A stretch of 64,000 nucleotides of DNA. Origin: Bacillota bacterium (GTDB lineage: Bacteria; Bacillota; Clostridia; Tissierellales; Sedimentibacteraceae). Positions 1 through 8,669 of this stretch are shown here, piece after piece; positions within the stretch are counted from its first letter, which is position 1; the number at the start of each line of letters is the position of its first letter. Below the pieces are notes generated by a model. It ran no database searches and had not been told where the DNA came from. It saw only the letters and a program-made list of their open reading frames with translations. The stretch covers positions 299,687 to 363,686 of the forward strand of contig JAEWJT010000020.1 in assembly GCA_023386345.1 (NCBI GenBank), read 5' to 3'. Made by a program: the position numbers and the translations under genes.

Positions 1-1
1 A

Positions 2-1558
2 ATAATACTAAACTTTTTTGCCTTGATGTGTTCGCATCTTGCCGCTTTTAAAACATTGTACAACTTAAAGCTTAAATTTACCAGTCATTTAGCAAGTTTA
101 CCAATGGGTTTTCATACTGATAATTCTACAGGTAAAATACGAAAGGTGGTAGATGATAATATTGAAAAAATTGAGGGCTTTATTGCGCATCAGCTTCCTG
201 ATATTGTTGGCTCATTCGCAACCCCTATAGTTATATTGATTATCCTATTCATCTTTGATTGGCGTCTGGGCTTAGCTACGCTTGCGCCTATTATCTTGCT
301 GTATGTACTCCAAAGCATATATATGGGAAAAAATTCTATAAAATTTATCAAAACCTATCAAGACTCACTTGAGGATATGAATAACGCTTCTGTAGAATAT
401 GTGCGAGGTATTTCAGTCGTCAAGGCATTCAGCCAGACGATATATTCTTTCCGTAAATTTTATGATTCTATTAAAACTTACGGTGATTTTGCACTTGCTT
501 ACACAAAAGCGTTTAAAAATGGATTTGTAATGTTTCTTGTCGTTCTCAACAACATATACATATTCTTAATTCCGGTTATAATATGGCTTTCGGGTGGCGT
601 TGAAGATTATCCAAAGTTTGCAATGTCTGCATTGTTTTATTTAGTTTTCTCTGTCGCTATTACCGCACCGTTTCTTAAGCTTATGTATGTATCTCAAAAA
701 GGCAGACAGATTGCTGATGGAATTGAACGTATGGACAGGGTATTTAACGAAAAGCCATTGCCTGAAGCTAAATATCCTAAGACAACAAATAATTTTGACA
801 TTGACTTTGAAAATGTAAGTTTTTCCTATGATGAAACTGAAGCTTTATCTGGCATTAGCTTTACTGCTAAGCAAAATGAGGTTACAGCACTTGTAGGTCC
901 GTCGGGTTCTGGTAAAAGCACTATTGCCCATTTAATTCCTCGTTTTTATGATGTAGGTACAGGAAGTATCAAAATTGGCAAGCTTGATATTAGAGATATG
1001 TCAAGCGAATATCTTATGAATATTGTCAGCTTTGTGTTTCAAGATGTATTTCTATTTCAGCAAAGCATCCTTGATAATATCAGGATTGGCAATAAAAATG
1101 CCAGCCTTAATGATGTGATTGCCGCAGCAAAGGCGGCACAATGCCATGAATTTATCGAAAAACTTCCAAATGGATATGACACAGTCATTGGCACTAACAA
1201 TATACATTTATCCGGTGGAGAAAAGCAACGTATTGTCATTGCAAGAGCAATTCTAAAAAATGCTCCTATTATTGTTCTTGACGAAGCTACTGCTTTTGCT
1301 GATCCGGAAAATGAACATAAAATACAGCTCGCTTTTGAGCAACTGATGAAAAATAAAACTGTAATCATTATAGCACATAGACTATCGACTGTGCGTGGTG
1401 CTGACAAAATTCTTGTTATTGATGAAGGCAGGCTTGTCGAAGAAGGAAAACACGATACTCTTATCGGCTTAGGCGGGAGATATAGCCATATGTGGCAACA
1501 GTATACATCAGCAATGAGCTGGACTATTAGTGAAAGGGAGGTGGCAAGCAATGTTTAA
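2..1558 (+). CDS. ABC exporter half-transporter (membrane + ATPase), 5' end outside window
   Basis: Fused membrane/ATPase half of an ABC exporter. The reading frame is open to the first base of the window, so the true start lies upstream. Transmembrane helices fill roughly the first 230 residues. The ATPase half shows Walker A GPSGSGKST, signature LSGGEKQR and Walker B IIVLDEAT. The D-loop reads AFADPENE, where SLD or SID is usual, so this site may be the weaker one of a pair. Its stop overlaps the start of the next exporter gene by 8 bases, which is typical of a heterodimeric exporter. Substrate is unknown; the family includes siderophore, peptide and drug exporters. Family call is firm, substrate is not. 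Confidence 0.88.
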   Translation: MILNFFALMCSHLAAFKTLYNLKLKFTSHLASLPMGFHTDNSTGKIRKVVDDNIEKIEGFIAHQLPDIVGSFATPIVILIILFIFDWRLGLATLAPIILLYVLQSIYMGKNSIKFIKTYQDSLEDMNNASVEYVRGISVVKAFSQTIYSFRKFYDSIKTYGDFALAYTKAFKNGFVMFLVVLNNIYIFLIPVIIWLSGGVEDYPKFAMSALFYLVFSVAITAPFLKLMYVSQKGRQIADGIERMDRVFNEKPLPEAKYPKTTNNFDIDFENVSFSYDETEALSGISFTAKQNEVTALVGPSGSGKSTIAHLIPRFYDVGTGSIKIGKLDIRDMSSEYLMNIVSFVFQDVFLFQQSILDNIRIGNKNASLNDVIAAAKAAQCHEFIEKLPNGYDTVIGTNNIHLSGGEKQRIVIARAILKNAPIIVLDEATAFADPENEHKIQLAFEQLMKNKTVIIIAHRLSTVRGADKILVIDEGRLVEEGKHDTLIGLGGRYSHMWQQYTSAMSWTISEREVASNV

Positions 1559-3284
1559 AAAGCTACTTAATTTATCTGATAAGGGAAGTAAAAATCTAAA
1601 TCATGCAATTTTGGTTTGTGTATTGGCAAATATAGTCCTTTTTTTACCATTTATGGTAATTATGCAGGTTATGCAAAATATTATCGAGCCTTTAACATCG
1701 GGAACGCCACTGGATACGGGGAAACTATGGGTACTGGCTGCCTTTGGAGTACTTGCGGCTGCGCTTTACTTTATTGTTTACAGCGTGGAATATGATAAGA
1801 CCTATACCACCGCATATTCGGAAAGTACCAATATCCGTATTGAGGTAGCAGAGCATATGCGTAGACTTCCTCTTTCGTTTTTTAATCGCAAGGATTTGTC
1901 TGAACTGACTACAAATATTATGGGTGATTGTGCTACAGTTGAGCAAATAATGAGTCATGCAGTACCACAAATTGTGGGAAATGCAATTTCTATTCTCATT
2001 GTTTCTATCATGCTTTCATTTTATGACTGGCGTATGACACTCTCATTACTTTTCGTTTTGCCAATTTCTATGGGAGTAATTTATCTTTCAAGAAAAATTC
2101 AGAAAAAATTCGGAGAACGACACGTTAAGGCAAAACTAAACGTTTCAAAGCAGATACAGGAGTATCTTGACGGTATTAAGGTTGTAAAAGCATTTGGATT
2201 GTCAGGTGAAAAATCTGCGGCACTCAAAGGGGCATTAAAGCAAATGATGAAAGAAGCAATTACCTTCGAGGCAATAGCCGGTAGTTTTGTTACACTTTCT
2301 TCAATTGTTCTGCAGGTTGGTATTGGTGTTGTTATCTTAGTTGGAGTTAATCTACTGACATCCGGTAGCCTTGATATCATTAAATTTCTGACATTTACCA
2401 TGATTAGTACACGTATTTATGCACCTGTTCTTTCTATACTGACTATGTTGGCTGAAGTAATGTACTTCTTCACTTCTACAAAGCGTATGCAGCAACTTAG
2501 AAAAGAGCCTATAATGGAGGGAAATACAAATATTGTTCTTCCGGATTGCAATATTGAGTTCAAAAATGTAACTTTTTCATATAACAAGGAGGAAGTTATT
2601 AAAAACATGAGTATCTCTTTGCCTCATAACGCAGTGACTGCTCTTGTTGGTCCATCAGGCTCTGGCAAAAGCACAATTTCACGTTTGATTGCACGATTTT
2701 GGGATGTAAACAAAGGAGAGGTTTTGATTGGTGGTAAAAATATTCGCGATATTGATCCTGAAACACTGATGAAATACATGAGCTTTGTGTTCCAAGATGT
2801 AGTCTTGTTTAACGACACGGTAATTAACAACATCCGTATAGGTAAACAGGGGGCAAGCGATGAAGAAGTTCGTGCTGCCGCTAAAATAGCACAGTGCGAC
2901 GAATTTATTGAAAAAATGGAAAATGGATATAATACGCTGATTGGAGAGAATGGCTGTACTCTGTCCGGAGGAGAACGTCAAAGAATTTCTATCGCAAGAG
3001 CAATTCTTAAGGATGCACCTATTGTACTTTTGGACGAGGCGACTGCTTCTATTGACCCGGAAAATGAAGTAATGATTCAGACAGCAATTTCTGCATTGAT
3101 AAAAGGAAGAACAGTTATCGTAATTGCTCATCGATTAAAAACTATTGCCGGAGCTAATCAGATTATTGTGCTTGATGATGGTAAGCTCTCAGAACAGGGT
3201 ACTCATGATGAATTGCTTGCTAAAAATGGACTGTACGCGAAGCTATGGCATATTCAGCAGGAAAGTTTAGGTTGGAGTGTATAA
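1551..3284 (+). CDS. ABC exporter half-transporter, partner of preceding gene
   Basis: Second fused membrane/ATPase exporter subunit, about 577 residues. I place the start at ATG 1551, behind a strong AAAGGGAGG at 1533-1541, rather than at the in-frame GTG at 1530. Six membrane helices lie in the first 320 residues. The ATPase domain has Walker A GPSGSGKST, signature LSGGERQR and Walker B IVLLDEAT with a normal D-loop SIDPENE. Overlap with the upstream subunit implies translational coupling and a heterodimer. The MATE gene begins 23 bases after its stop, so the three genes probably form one efflux operon whose start and regulator lie left of the window. The transported compound cannot be read from the sequence. 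Confidence 0.88.
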   Translation: MFKKLLNLSDKGSKNLNHAILVCVLANIVLFLPFMVIMQVMQNIIEPLTSGTPLDTGKLWVLAAFGVLAAALYFIVYSVEYDKTYTTAYSESTNIRIEVAEHMRRLPLSFFNRKDLSELTTNIMGDCATVEQIMSHAVPQIVGNAISILIVSIMLSFYDWRMTLSLLFVLPISMGVIYLSRKIQKKFGERHVKAKLNVSKQIQEYLDGIKVVKAFGLSGEKSAALKGALKQMMKEAITFEAIAGSFVTLSSIVLQVGIGVVILVGVNLLTSGSLDIIKFLTFTMISTRIYAPVLSILTMLAEVMYFFTSTKRMQQLRKEPIMEGNTNIVLPDCNIEFKNVTFSYNKEEVIKNMSISLPHNAVTALVGPSGSGKSTISRLIARFWDVNKGEVLIGGKNIRDIDPETLMKYMSFVFQDVVLFNDTVINNIRIGKQGASDEEVRAAAKIAQCDEFIEKMENGYNTLIGENGCTLSGGERQRISIARAILKDAPIVLLDEATASIDPENEVMIQTAISALIKGRTVIVIAHRLKTIAGANQIIVLDDGKLSEQGTHDELLAKNGLYAKLWHIQQESLGWSV

Positions 3285-3307
3285 AAAATGATAAATGGGA
3301 GGTCATT

Positions 3308-4690
3308 ATGGGTAATACAATTTCAGAAAAAGAGACACAAAAACAATTTATTTTAACAGGTGGACTGTGGAAGGTAATGGTTCAGCTTTCGTGGCCTGCT
3401 GTAGTAGCTATGGTTTTGTACGGTTTTAATGCTGTTCTGGATGCAATATTTGTAGGACAGCTAGTAAATGATACTGCTTTAGCCGGAGTATCTTTAGCCT
3501 ATCCACTTTCTCAGATTAGTACCGCCTTTGGCTCACTGATTGGTGTGGGTGCTGGCTCTGTACTGAGCATTGCTATCGGCGCAAAGGACATACAGACACA
3601 GAAAAAACTTATGGGGGTAGTAAATCGTCTTTCTATAATATGTGCCATTTTATATATGGTTATAGCTTTTGTTTTTGCAGAACCTCTTATTGCAATGATG
3701 GGCGGTGAGGGAGAAGCACTTGCATACGGAGTAAGATATTTTCGAATTTGCACAGTAGGTGCGTTCTTTTGGATTTATGGACTTGCTGCAAACATGATTA
3801 TTCGTGCCGAGGGTAAGATGAAGACTGCAGCATGGATGATGGGCGTAGGTTTGCTTGTCAACGCTGTTTTTAACTACATTTTTATGGCTATTTTGGATAT
3901 GGGAGTTGAAGGAGCGGCATGGGGTACTAATGTAGGAATGTTTGTATATACACTAATAGGTTGGATTTATTTTGGGAAAGGCAAAGCAAGTTTTTCATCT
4001 AAATTAATTTCGCTAAAAGGCGATAAAAAGATTACATCATCTGTTATACGCCTTGGTATGTCCTCTTTGATTATGTCTATTATGAGCTTAATTCAGGGCT
4101 TAGTGGTATTTAATGCACTTGCACGTTACGGAACTACGACAGATATAGCGTTTTATGGGGTGGTTTACAGAGTATTCCAATTTATACTGACACCTATTTT
4201 TGGACTGATGCGTGCGCTTCAACCGGTTATTGGTATAAATTACGGTGCAAAGCAGTATGACAGGGTTATCAGTTCTTATAAAATTTTTGCTGTAGCGGCG
4301 TTGGTACTTACATTGCCATTTTGGTTTATTTCCCTAGTAGCACCTAGCTCTATTCTTGGTATGATGCTAAAGGAACAGGTGTTTTCTGTAACGCAATTCT
4401 TATATTTCCGTATATATATGGCAATACTGCCGGCACTATCCTTTATTTTTATGGCAATGACATTATTCCCAGCTGTCGATAAGGGTAAGCCAGCTATGAT
4501 TATAGGTATGGCAAGACAGTTTGTGTTTTATATACCAGTTATGATGCTTCTGCCAAGAGTGATAGGCGTAGGAGGTGTATATTACGGCTCTCTTGCGATT
4601 GATGCAGTAATTGTCATATGGACCATGCTAATGGTTAAGAAAGAGTTTAACAGCTTGAGAAAAAGACAAGGGATAGACATTACTGTATAA
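3308..4690 (+). CDS. MATE family efflux transporter
   Basis: Multidrug and toxic compound extrusion (MatE) protein of about 460 residues, with around twelve hydrophobic segments. MATE proteins export cationic or drug-like compounds using a sodium or proton gradient. Visible family features are the N-terminal stretch LSWPAVVAMVLYGFNAVLDAIFVG and the internally repeated two-half organisation. The start is set at ATG 3308 by GGGAGG at 3298-3303. An upstream in-frame start at 3245 would overlap the ABC exporter and lacks a binding site. It closes the efflux operon and is followed by a good terminator. Confidence in family is high; substrate unknown. Confidence 0.88.
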   Translation: MGNTISEKETQKQFILTGGLWKVMVQLSWPAVVAMVLYGFNAVLDAIFVGQLVNDTALAGVSLAYPLSQISTAFGSLIGVGAGSVLSIAIGAKDIQTQKKLMGVVNRLSIICAILYMVIAFVFAEPLIAMMGGEGEALAYGVRYFRICTVGAFFWIYGLAANMIIRAEGKMKTAAWMMGVGLLVNAVFNYIFMAILDMGVEGAAWGTNVGMFVYTLIGWIYFGKGKASFSSKLISLKGDKKITSSVIRLGMSSLIMSIMSLIQGLVVFNALARYGTTTDIAFYGVVYRVFQFILTPIFGLMRALQPVIGINYGAKQYDRVISSYKIFAVAALVLTLPFWFISLVAPSSILGMMLKEQVFSVTQFLYFRIYMAILPALSFIFMAMTLFPAVDKGKPAMIIGMARQFVFYIPVMMLLPRVIGVGGVYYGSLAIDAVIVIWTMLMVKKEFNSLRKRQGIDITV

Positions 4691-4720
4691 ATAAAAATAC
4701 ATTAATTAATACAAAAAACA

Positions 4721-4761
4721 GTGACAGACGGATTTTTAATATAATGCCGCCTGTCATTTTA
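4721..4761 (+). terminator. Rho-independent terminator of the efflux operon
   Basis: Stem TGACAG-CGG pairing with CCG-CTGTCA around an A/T-rich loop, followed by a T run. It lies 30 bases after the MATE stop. Confidence 0.75.
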
Positions 4762-5077
4762 TTTAAGTATGGCTTATGATAACTATATGAGTTTACAGTT
4801 TTGTCATCTTTAAATTTATTATATTATTTTGTATATCTAAAATTAATTATCGAAAATATCTGTTTGATAAATTATAAAATAAATAGTATAATATTTAAAA
4901 TTGATTTATTTAACGATTATGTTGATATATGAATGTTAGATAAAATATAAACAACATTTTAATACCTATGCAGGAGAATTTATGATTAAGCTTGTAGTAA
5001 ATAAGTAATAAATAGACATAGTATTAATAGACGCATAAAGCGAAGAAAGTGACGAGTTTAAGATTGGAGTGATAATA
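4762..5077. other. Non-coding A/T-rich spacer
   Basis: About 316 bases between the efflux operon terminator and the methyltransferase. I see no credible gene, RNA or repeat. It must hold the promoter of the methyltransferase gene, but no clear -35/-10 pair stands out. Confidence 0.5.
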
Positions 5078-5680
5078 ATGGGAAATACAGATAAGTTTGA
5101 AATGATAGCTCACATATATGATACCGCTGAAAGAATTCAAATTGCAAATAAATCCTCAAATGCTATCCGTGAGTATTTAATTGACGCAAAAGGCAAGAAT
5201 GCTATTGATTTTGGTTGTGGAACTGGGCTTGTTGGAATGGATTTATTAAATGATTTTAATTCTATACTTTTTATGGATTCATCGCAAAACATGATTAATC
5301 AGATAAAGCAAAAAATTTCTGTGTATAATATACAGAATGCTTCTGCATTATGCTTTGACTTTGAAAAAGATAATCTTTTAGATTTACGGGTTGACTATAT
5401 TTTTATGGCTCAGGTTCTGCTGCATATTAATGATATTGAATTGCTTTTATCAAGATTATATGAGGTGCTAAACGAAAATGGGCATTTATTAATTGTGGAC
5501 TTTGATAAAAACGAAAAAATAACTTCAAACATAGTTCATAACGGATTTGATCAGGTAAAATTAGCTGAACTTATGACTAAAATAGGATACAAAGATATTC
5601 AATCTAAAACCTTTTATCATGGAAGTAAAATATTTATGGGGCATGATGCCTACTTATTTGTTCTTGATTCTAAGAAATAG
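5078..5680 (+). CDS. Class I SAM-dependent methyltransferase
   Basis: Cytoplasmic Rossmann-fold methyltransferase of 200 residues. Motif I is AIDFGCGTGLVG, the SAM-binding glycine loop, near residues 40-51. A later acidic strand (FMDSS) and the post-motif hydrophobic strand VDYIFMAQVLLHI follow. The start is ATG 5078, with TTGGAG at 5064-5069; the GTG at 5069 overlaps that site and is unlikely. It is a single gene flanked by non-coding DNA. The methyl acceptor is unknown: the size and motif set fit small-molecule methyltransferases, and there is no sequence sign of a DNA or RNA target domain. Confidence 0.8.
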   Translation: MGNTDKFEMIAHIYDTAERIQIANKSSNAIREYLIDAKGKNAIDFGCGTGLVGMDLLNDFNSILFMDSSQNMINQIKQKISVYNIQNASALCFDFEKDNLLDLRVDYIFMAQVLLHINDIELLLSRLYEVLNENGHLLIVDFDKNEKITSNIVHNGFDQVKLAELMTKIGYKDIQSKTFYHGSKIFMGHDAYLFVLDSKK

Positions 5681-5832
5681 AGGATATGCTAAGTTTCGCT
5701 AGCTCTAAAATTTTCATATTTATTATTGATAGTATAATGATATTTATTGCTAATAATTTTCTCTTGTCAAAATTGCAGTGTAAGCATGTAATCCGCATCT
5801 CTGTGGTATAAAAAAATATTTGTAATTAGCCC

Positions 5833-5861
5833 TTGACAAAATAGTCAGTACTGAGTATAAT
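5833..5861 (+). promoter_or_regulatory. Consensus sigma-A promoter of the PadR operon
   Basis: TTGACA at 5833-5838 and TATAAT at 5856-5861 with a 17-base spacer: both hexamers perfect. The spacer lies inside the left arm of the operator described next, so a bound repressor would block RNA polymerase. Confidence 0.9.
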
Positions 5862-5886
5862 AAAAATATACTCAGTACTGACTATT
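5840..5886. promoter_or_regulatory. Probable PadR operator, 20-bp perfect inverted repeat
   Basis: Arms at 5840-5859 and 5867-5886 are perfect inverted repeats around a 7-base A-rich centre. Each arm itself contains the palindrome CAGTACTG, so the site can be read as two half-sites for two repressor dimers. It covers the promoter spacer and -10 box and ends 16 bases before the PadR start. PadR proteins commonly autorepress, so this is the obvious target; binding is inferred. Confidence 0.82.
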
Positions 5887-5901
5887 TATTTGGAGGTTTT
5901 T

Positions 5902-6429
5902 ATGGTTCCGATTTACATTCTTGGGATGCTGCTTAGGTTTGGTCCGCAGCATGGATATCAGATTAAAAAGCTGATATCAGATAATTTGTCTGACTTCACG
6001 CAGATTAAGTTGTCGCTGATTTACTATCATCTAGATAAAATGCAGAAGGACGGATTGCTTCATGCGGTTCACGACAATGAAAGCAATCGTTTAGAAAAGA
6101 CAGTCTACAGCGTGACAGATAAGGGCAGAGAAAAGTTTTCAGATGGATTAAAAGCTTTGCTGCATATGGAATACCACCCAGTGTTCGAGGCTGATGCGAT
6201 GTTCTATTTTTCTGACAATATAGCTAAGGAAGATTTAGTTGAGCATCTTAAGCAATATGCAGAGCAGTTAAAAGCTCAGATTTCTATTATTGAAAAACAT
6301 AAAATAGAGTCTTTCCAGTTTATTCCGGATGAAATGAAAAGCTCGGCGGAAGCAATTTTCCTGCACCATGAGCTGCATTACAAAGCGGAACTGGAATGGT
6401 CGGAGAAGTCAATTATATTGATGAAGTAA
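5902..6429 (+). CDS. PadR family transcriptional regulator
   Basis: Predicted autoregulated repressor of 175 residues. The N-terminal winged helix-turn-helix shows the family pattern ILGMLL-FGPQHGYQIKKLI followed by LSLIYYHLDKMQKDGLL and a wing ending YSVTDKGREKF. A C-terminal helical segment after residue 85 (PadR C-terminal or Vir-like) mediates dimerisation in relatives. I chose ATG 5902, with GGAGG at 5892-5896 and a 5-base spacer. The gene sits directly behind a consensus promoter overlapped by a large inverted repeat. It is followed after 10 bases by a methyltransferase, so ligand-induced release would co-express both genes. PadR regulators often sense phenolics, antibiotics or lipophilic drugs. 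Confidence 0.85.
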   Translation: MVPIYILGMLLRFGPQHGYQIKKLISDNLSDFTQIKLSLIYYHLDKMQKDGLLHAVHDNESNRLEKTVYSVTDKGREKFSDGLKALLHMEYHPVFEADAMFYFSDNIAKEDLVEHLKQYAEQLKAQISIIEKHKIESFQFIPDEMKSSAEAIFLHHELHYKAELEWSEKSIILMK

Positions 6430-6439
6430 GGAGGTTTTT

Positions 6440-7096
6440 ATGGTAAAGCAAAGAGTGATTGAAACGAACGAGGGTATTCAGGGTGAGCTGGATGTGGAGA
6501 TTTTCAATGAGTTTGCAAAGGTCATGCGTGACAAAGGCTGGAATAATGTTGATGGCTTTATTGCAGAGGGAATTACAAAAGGAACTGTGCTTGAAATTGG
6601 TCCCGGACCGGGATTGATTGGACTTGAATGGCTTAAAAAGACACAAAACGCTGGATTGACAGCACTGGAAATCAGCAGTACGATGATAAGGATAGCAAAG
6701 AGAAACGCTGAGGATTATGGATTTTCTGATAAAGTACGGTATGTAAATGGTAATGCTCTGGAGATGCCGTTTGAGGATGGAAGCTTTGACGGGGTTTTCT
6801 CTAATGGCTCTATACATGAATGGGAGAAGCCTGTAAAGGTACTTAACGAAATTTATCGTACTTTGAAACCGGGAGGAATTTTCTGCATTTCTGATATGCG
6901 TAGGGATGTCAACCCATTGATTGTAAAGATGATTTATGCTTCTACCAAGCCGAAAGAAATCAGACCGGGTTTTCTGAGTTCATTGCACGCGGCTTATACG
7001 GTAAATGAAATGACAGAACTCTTACGAAATACGGAATTTCAGAATTTCAAAGTAGAAAAAGAATTCTTCGGGCTGAAAATTACAGGAAAGAAATGA
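6440..7096 (+). CDS. Class I SAM-dependent methyltransferase, co-transcribed with padR-like gene
   Basis: Methyltransferase of 218 residues of the Methyltransf_11/ubiE-like type. Motif I is VLEIGPGPGLIG near residue 50, the acidic strand reads TALEISS, and the post-motif strand is MPFEDGSFDGVFSNGSIHEW, followed by the typical RTLKPGGIF. It has a textbook AAGGAGG 5 bases before its ATG and lies 10 bases after the PadR gene. The pairing suggests it modifies, and perhaps detoxifies, a small molecule sensed by the regulator. That role is inference; the methyltransferase fold is clear. The message ends in a strong hairpin terminator. Confidence 0.85.
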   Translation: MVKQRVIETNEGIQGELDVEIFNEFAKVMRDKGWNNVDGFIAEGITKGTVLEIGPGPGLIGLEWLKKTQNAGLTALEISSTMIRIAKRNAEDYGFSDKVRYVNGNALEMPFEDGSFDGVFSNGSIHEWEKPVKVLNEIYRTLKPGGIFCISDMRRDVNPLIVKMIYASTKPKEIRPGFLSSLHAAYTVNEMTELLRNTEFQNFKVEKEFFGLKITGKK

Positions 7097-7104
7097 AGTT
7101 GATT

Positions 7105-7134
7105 AAGAGCAAACTGAAAAGTTTGCTCTTTTCT
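7105..7134 (+). terminator. Terminator of the PadR/methyltransferase operon
   Basis: An 11-bp perfect stem AAGAGCAAACT / AGTTTGCTCTT closed by a GAAA tetraloop and followed by T-rich sequence. It begins 8 bases after the stop codon. Confidence 0.92.
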
Positions 7135-7406
7135 TATAGTATCTTTCTTAAAGTTGTTTTTAAATGTTGTAAAAATAGTTGCTTTTTACTCCCACCCTAT
7201 GGGTACACGTGGTTTTGCAGTTATATGTTATACTATACGATTTACGTTGTCCATTTCATGAACTATTCTGTTTTAACTTTTTTAAATTATTAAAAAAGGT
7301 TACTTATACATAAATAATATGGCACACATAATGGACATGAGAATATTATGATGTTGTACAGGCTGATTATTTACCTGTAAAATATTAAAAAAGGAATGTG
7401 AGAAAC

Positions 7407-8528
7407 ATGTCAAATATATTTAATATAAATAATGAAAATATAAACAATGATAATGTACAAAATGACGTTGAAATTCAACAAGTGCCAGGCTTGAATGCAG
7501 CAGCTGCATTTAGTATAATAGGTTCAATTGCTGCAGAAGAAATTGCACTTGCAGCTATAATACAGGAAGAAGCAGATAAATTAGCTTTATTAACTGGTGC
7601 TACTTTAACTTTTGCTAATTTTACTACTTTGACTGGAAGCATTATTCGTACAATGAAAATTGTATTGCTGAAAAATACAGTTTTAGAAGCAAAGCTAACA
7701 GAAACATTAAACTATATTGATACTGAGAACTTTACAATTACTCCAGCTCTTGTGGATAGTTTAATTGCAATTTTGGCTGCAATAGCAGCTGAAGAAACTG
7801 CATTAGGCAATTTGATTAGAATATTAGGAAATGCAGTTAGGTTGTTAGCACCAAGTCTTACCTTTGCACAATTACAGCTTGTTGACCAAATTGTAATAGC
7901 ACTTATGAGAGTTATAACAGAAAAAAATCTTGTGCTTTTAAGTAAATTGAGAAGACTTGTTAGGTTTATAGTTAATAATGCAGCATCTTTCCCAACTCCG
8001 ACACCAATACAAGTAGCAGCGACAATAGCTGCAATAGTTGCTCTAATAAATTCAATAACTGTTGAAGAAAACGGACTTGCTGCTTTAATTGAAGCTGAAG
8101 CAGCTAAATTAGCCAGAGCAATAGTTTTAACTACTACCGTAGCAGGTGTGCCTGGCTTAATAGCATTCAATACTACAATCACATCTGTTATAGATATAGT
8201 AGTTCAGAAAAATATGATTTTAGAAGCTAAGCTTGAAGAGATACTTGCATTACTTGGTTTAGGCTTTACTCCTGCACAATTGGCAGTATTTGCTATAGCA
8301 TTATCTAATCTTCAACAATCAATTGCTAATGAGGAGTTTGCGCTTGCTACACTTATTGGTGCTGAAGCGTTAAAAATCAATGCTGTCGCTGGAATTACAC
8401 CTGGTAACGTAGGAAATTTAATTGCTGTAAATGATAGTGCTACAACTTTACTAGAATCAATCACATTAAAGAACATGATATTACAACAAAAGAATTTAGA
8501 AGTTATTAATTTCATACTAGCACGATAA
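7407..8528 (+). CDS. Four-repeat hydrophobic helical protein A (possible surface or spore protein)
   Basis: Not a characterised gene that I recognise. The 373-residue protein has an Asn-rich N-terminus (residues 4-20) and then four tandem units of about 80-90 residues. Each unit begins with a pattern like SIAAEEIALAAII-EA-KL and ends with a pattern like I--KN-ILEAKL-EIL. This resembles the roughly 90-residue helical repeat (EEaaLahIinAEgeKl ... kti...mLqfKLee) that I recall from Firmicute collagen-like, exosporium or spore-surface proteins. The protein is very rich in Ala, Ile and Leu, has no Cys and no signal peptide. Start ATG 7407 follows AAGGA at 7391-7395; a GTG at 7398 is possible. A terminator follows, then a homologous gene. 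Cellular location is not shown. Confidence 0.78.
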   Translation: MSNIFNINNENINNDNVQNDVEIQQVPGLNAAAAFSIIGSIAAEEIALAAIIQEEADKLALLTGATLTFANFTTLTGSIIRTMKIVLLKNTVLEAKLTETLNYIDTENFTITPALVDSLIAILAAIAAEETALGNLIRILGNAVRLLAPSLTFAQLQLVDQIVIALMRVITEKNLVLLSKLRRLVRFIVNNAASFPTPTPIQVAATIAAIVALINSITVEENGLAALIEAEAAKLARAIVLTTTVAGVPGLIAFNTTITSVIDIVVQKNMILEAKLEEILALLGLGFTPAQLAVFAIALSNLQQSIANEEFALATLIGAEALKINAVAGITPGNVGNLIAVNDSATTLLESITLKNMILQQKNLEVINFILAR

Positions 8529-8534
8529 TGCAGT

Positions 8535-8566
8535 ATAAAAGGCTCAGATTCATTAGCCTTTTATAT
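8535..8566 (+). terminator. Terminator between the two repeat-protein genes
   Basis: A 10-bp stem ATAAAAGGCT / AGCCTTTTAT with a 10-base loop begins 7 bases after the stop of repeat protein A. It suggests separate or attenuated transcription of the second gene. Confidence 0.75.
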
Positions 8567-8669
8567 TTATTAATAAAATATAATGTAACATATTAAGCCA
8601 GCCTGTATAAAATATAATACAGGCTATTAGTTTTTTATATAACGTAACAAAATATAAAGGAATGTGAGT

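Noticed and set aside
1057..1551. 164-codon minus-strand frame inside the ABC exporter gene
   Set aside because: Lies wholly within a clear coding region on the other strand and has no protein features; shadow frame.
7093..7293. 66-codon frame after the second methyltransferase
   Set aside because: It overlaps that gene's stop and runs through a perfect terminator hairpin; no ribosome binding site.
7712..8182. 156-codon minus-strand frame opposite repeat protein A
   Set aside because: Arises from the Ala/Ile-rich repeated codons of the real gene; no binding site, and the plus strand has leader, terminator and a paralogue.
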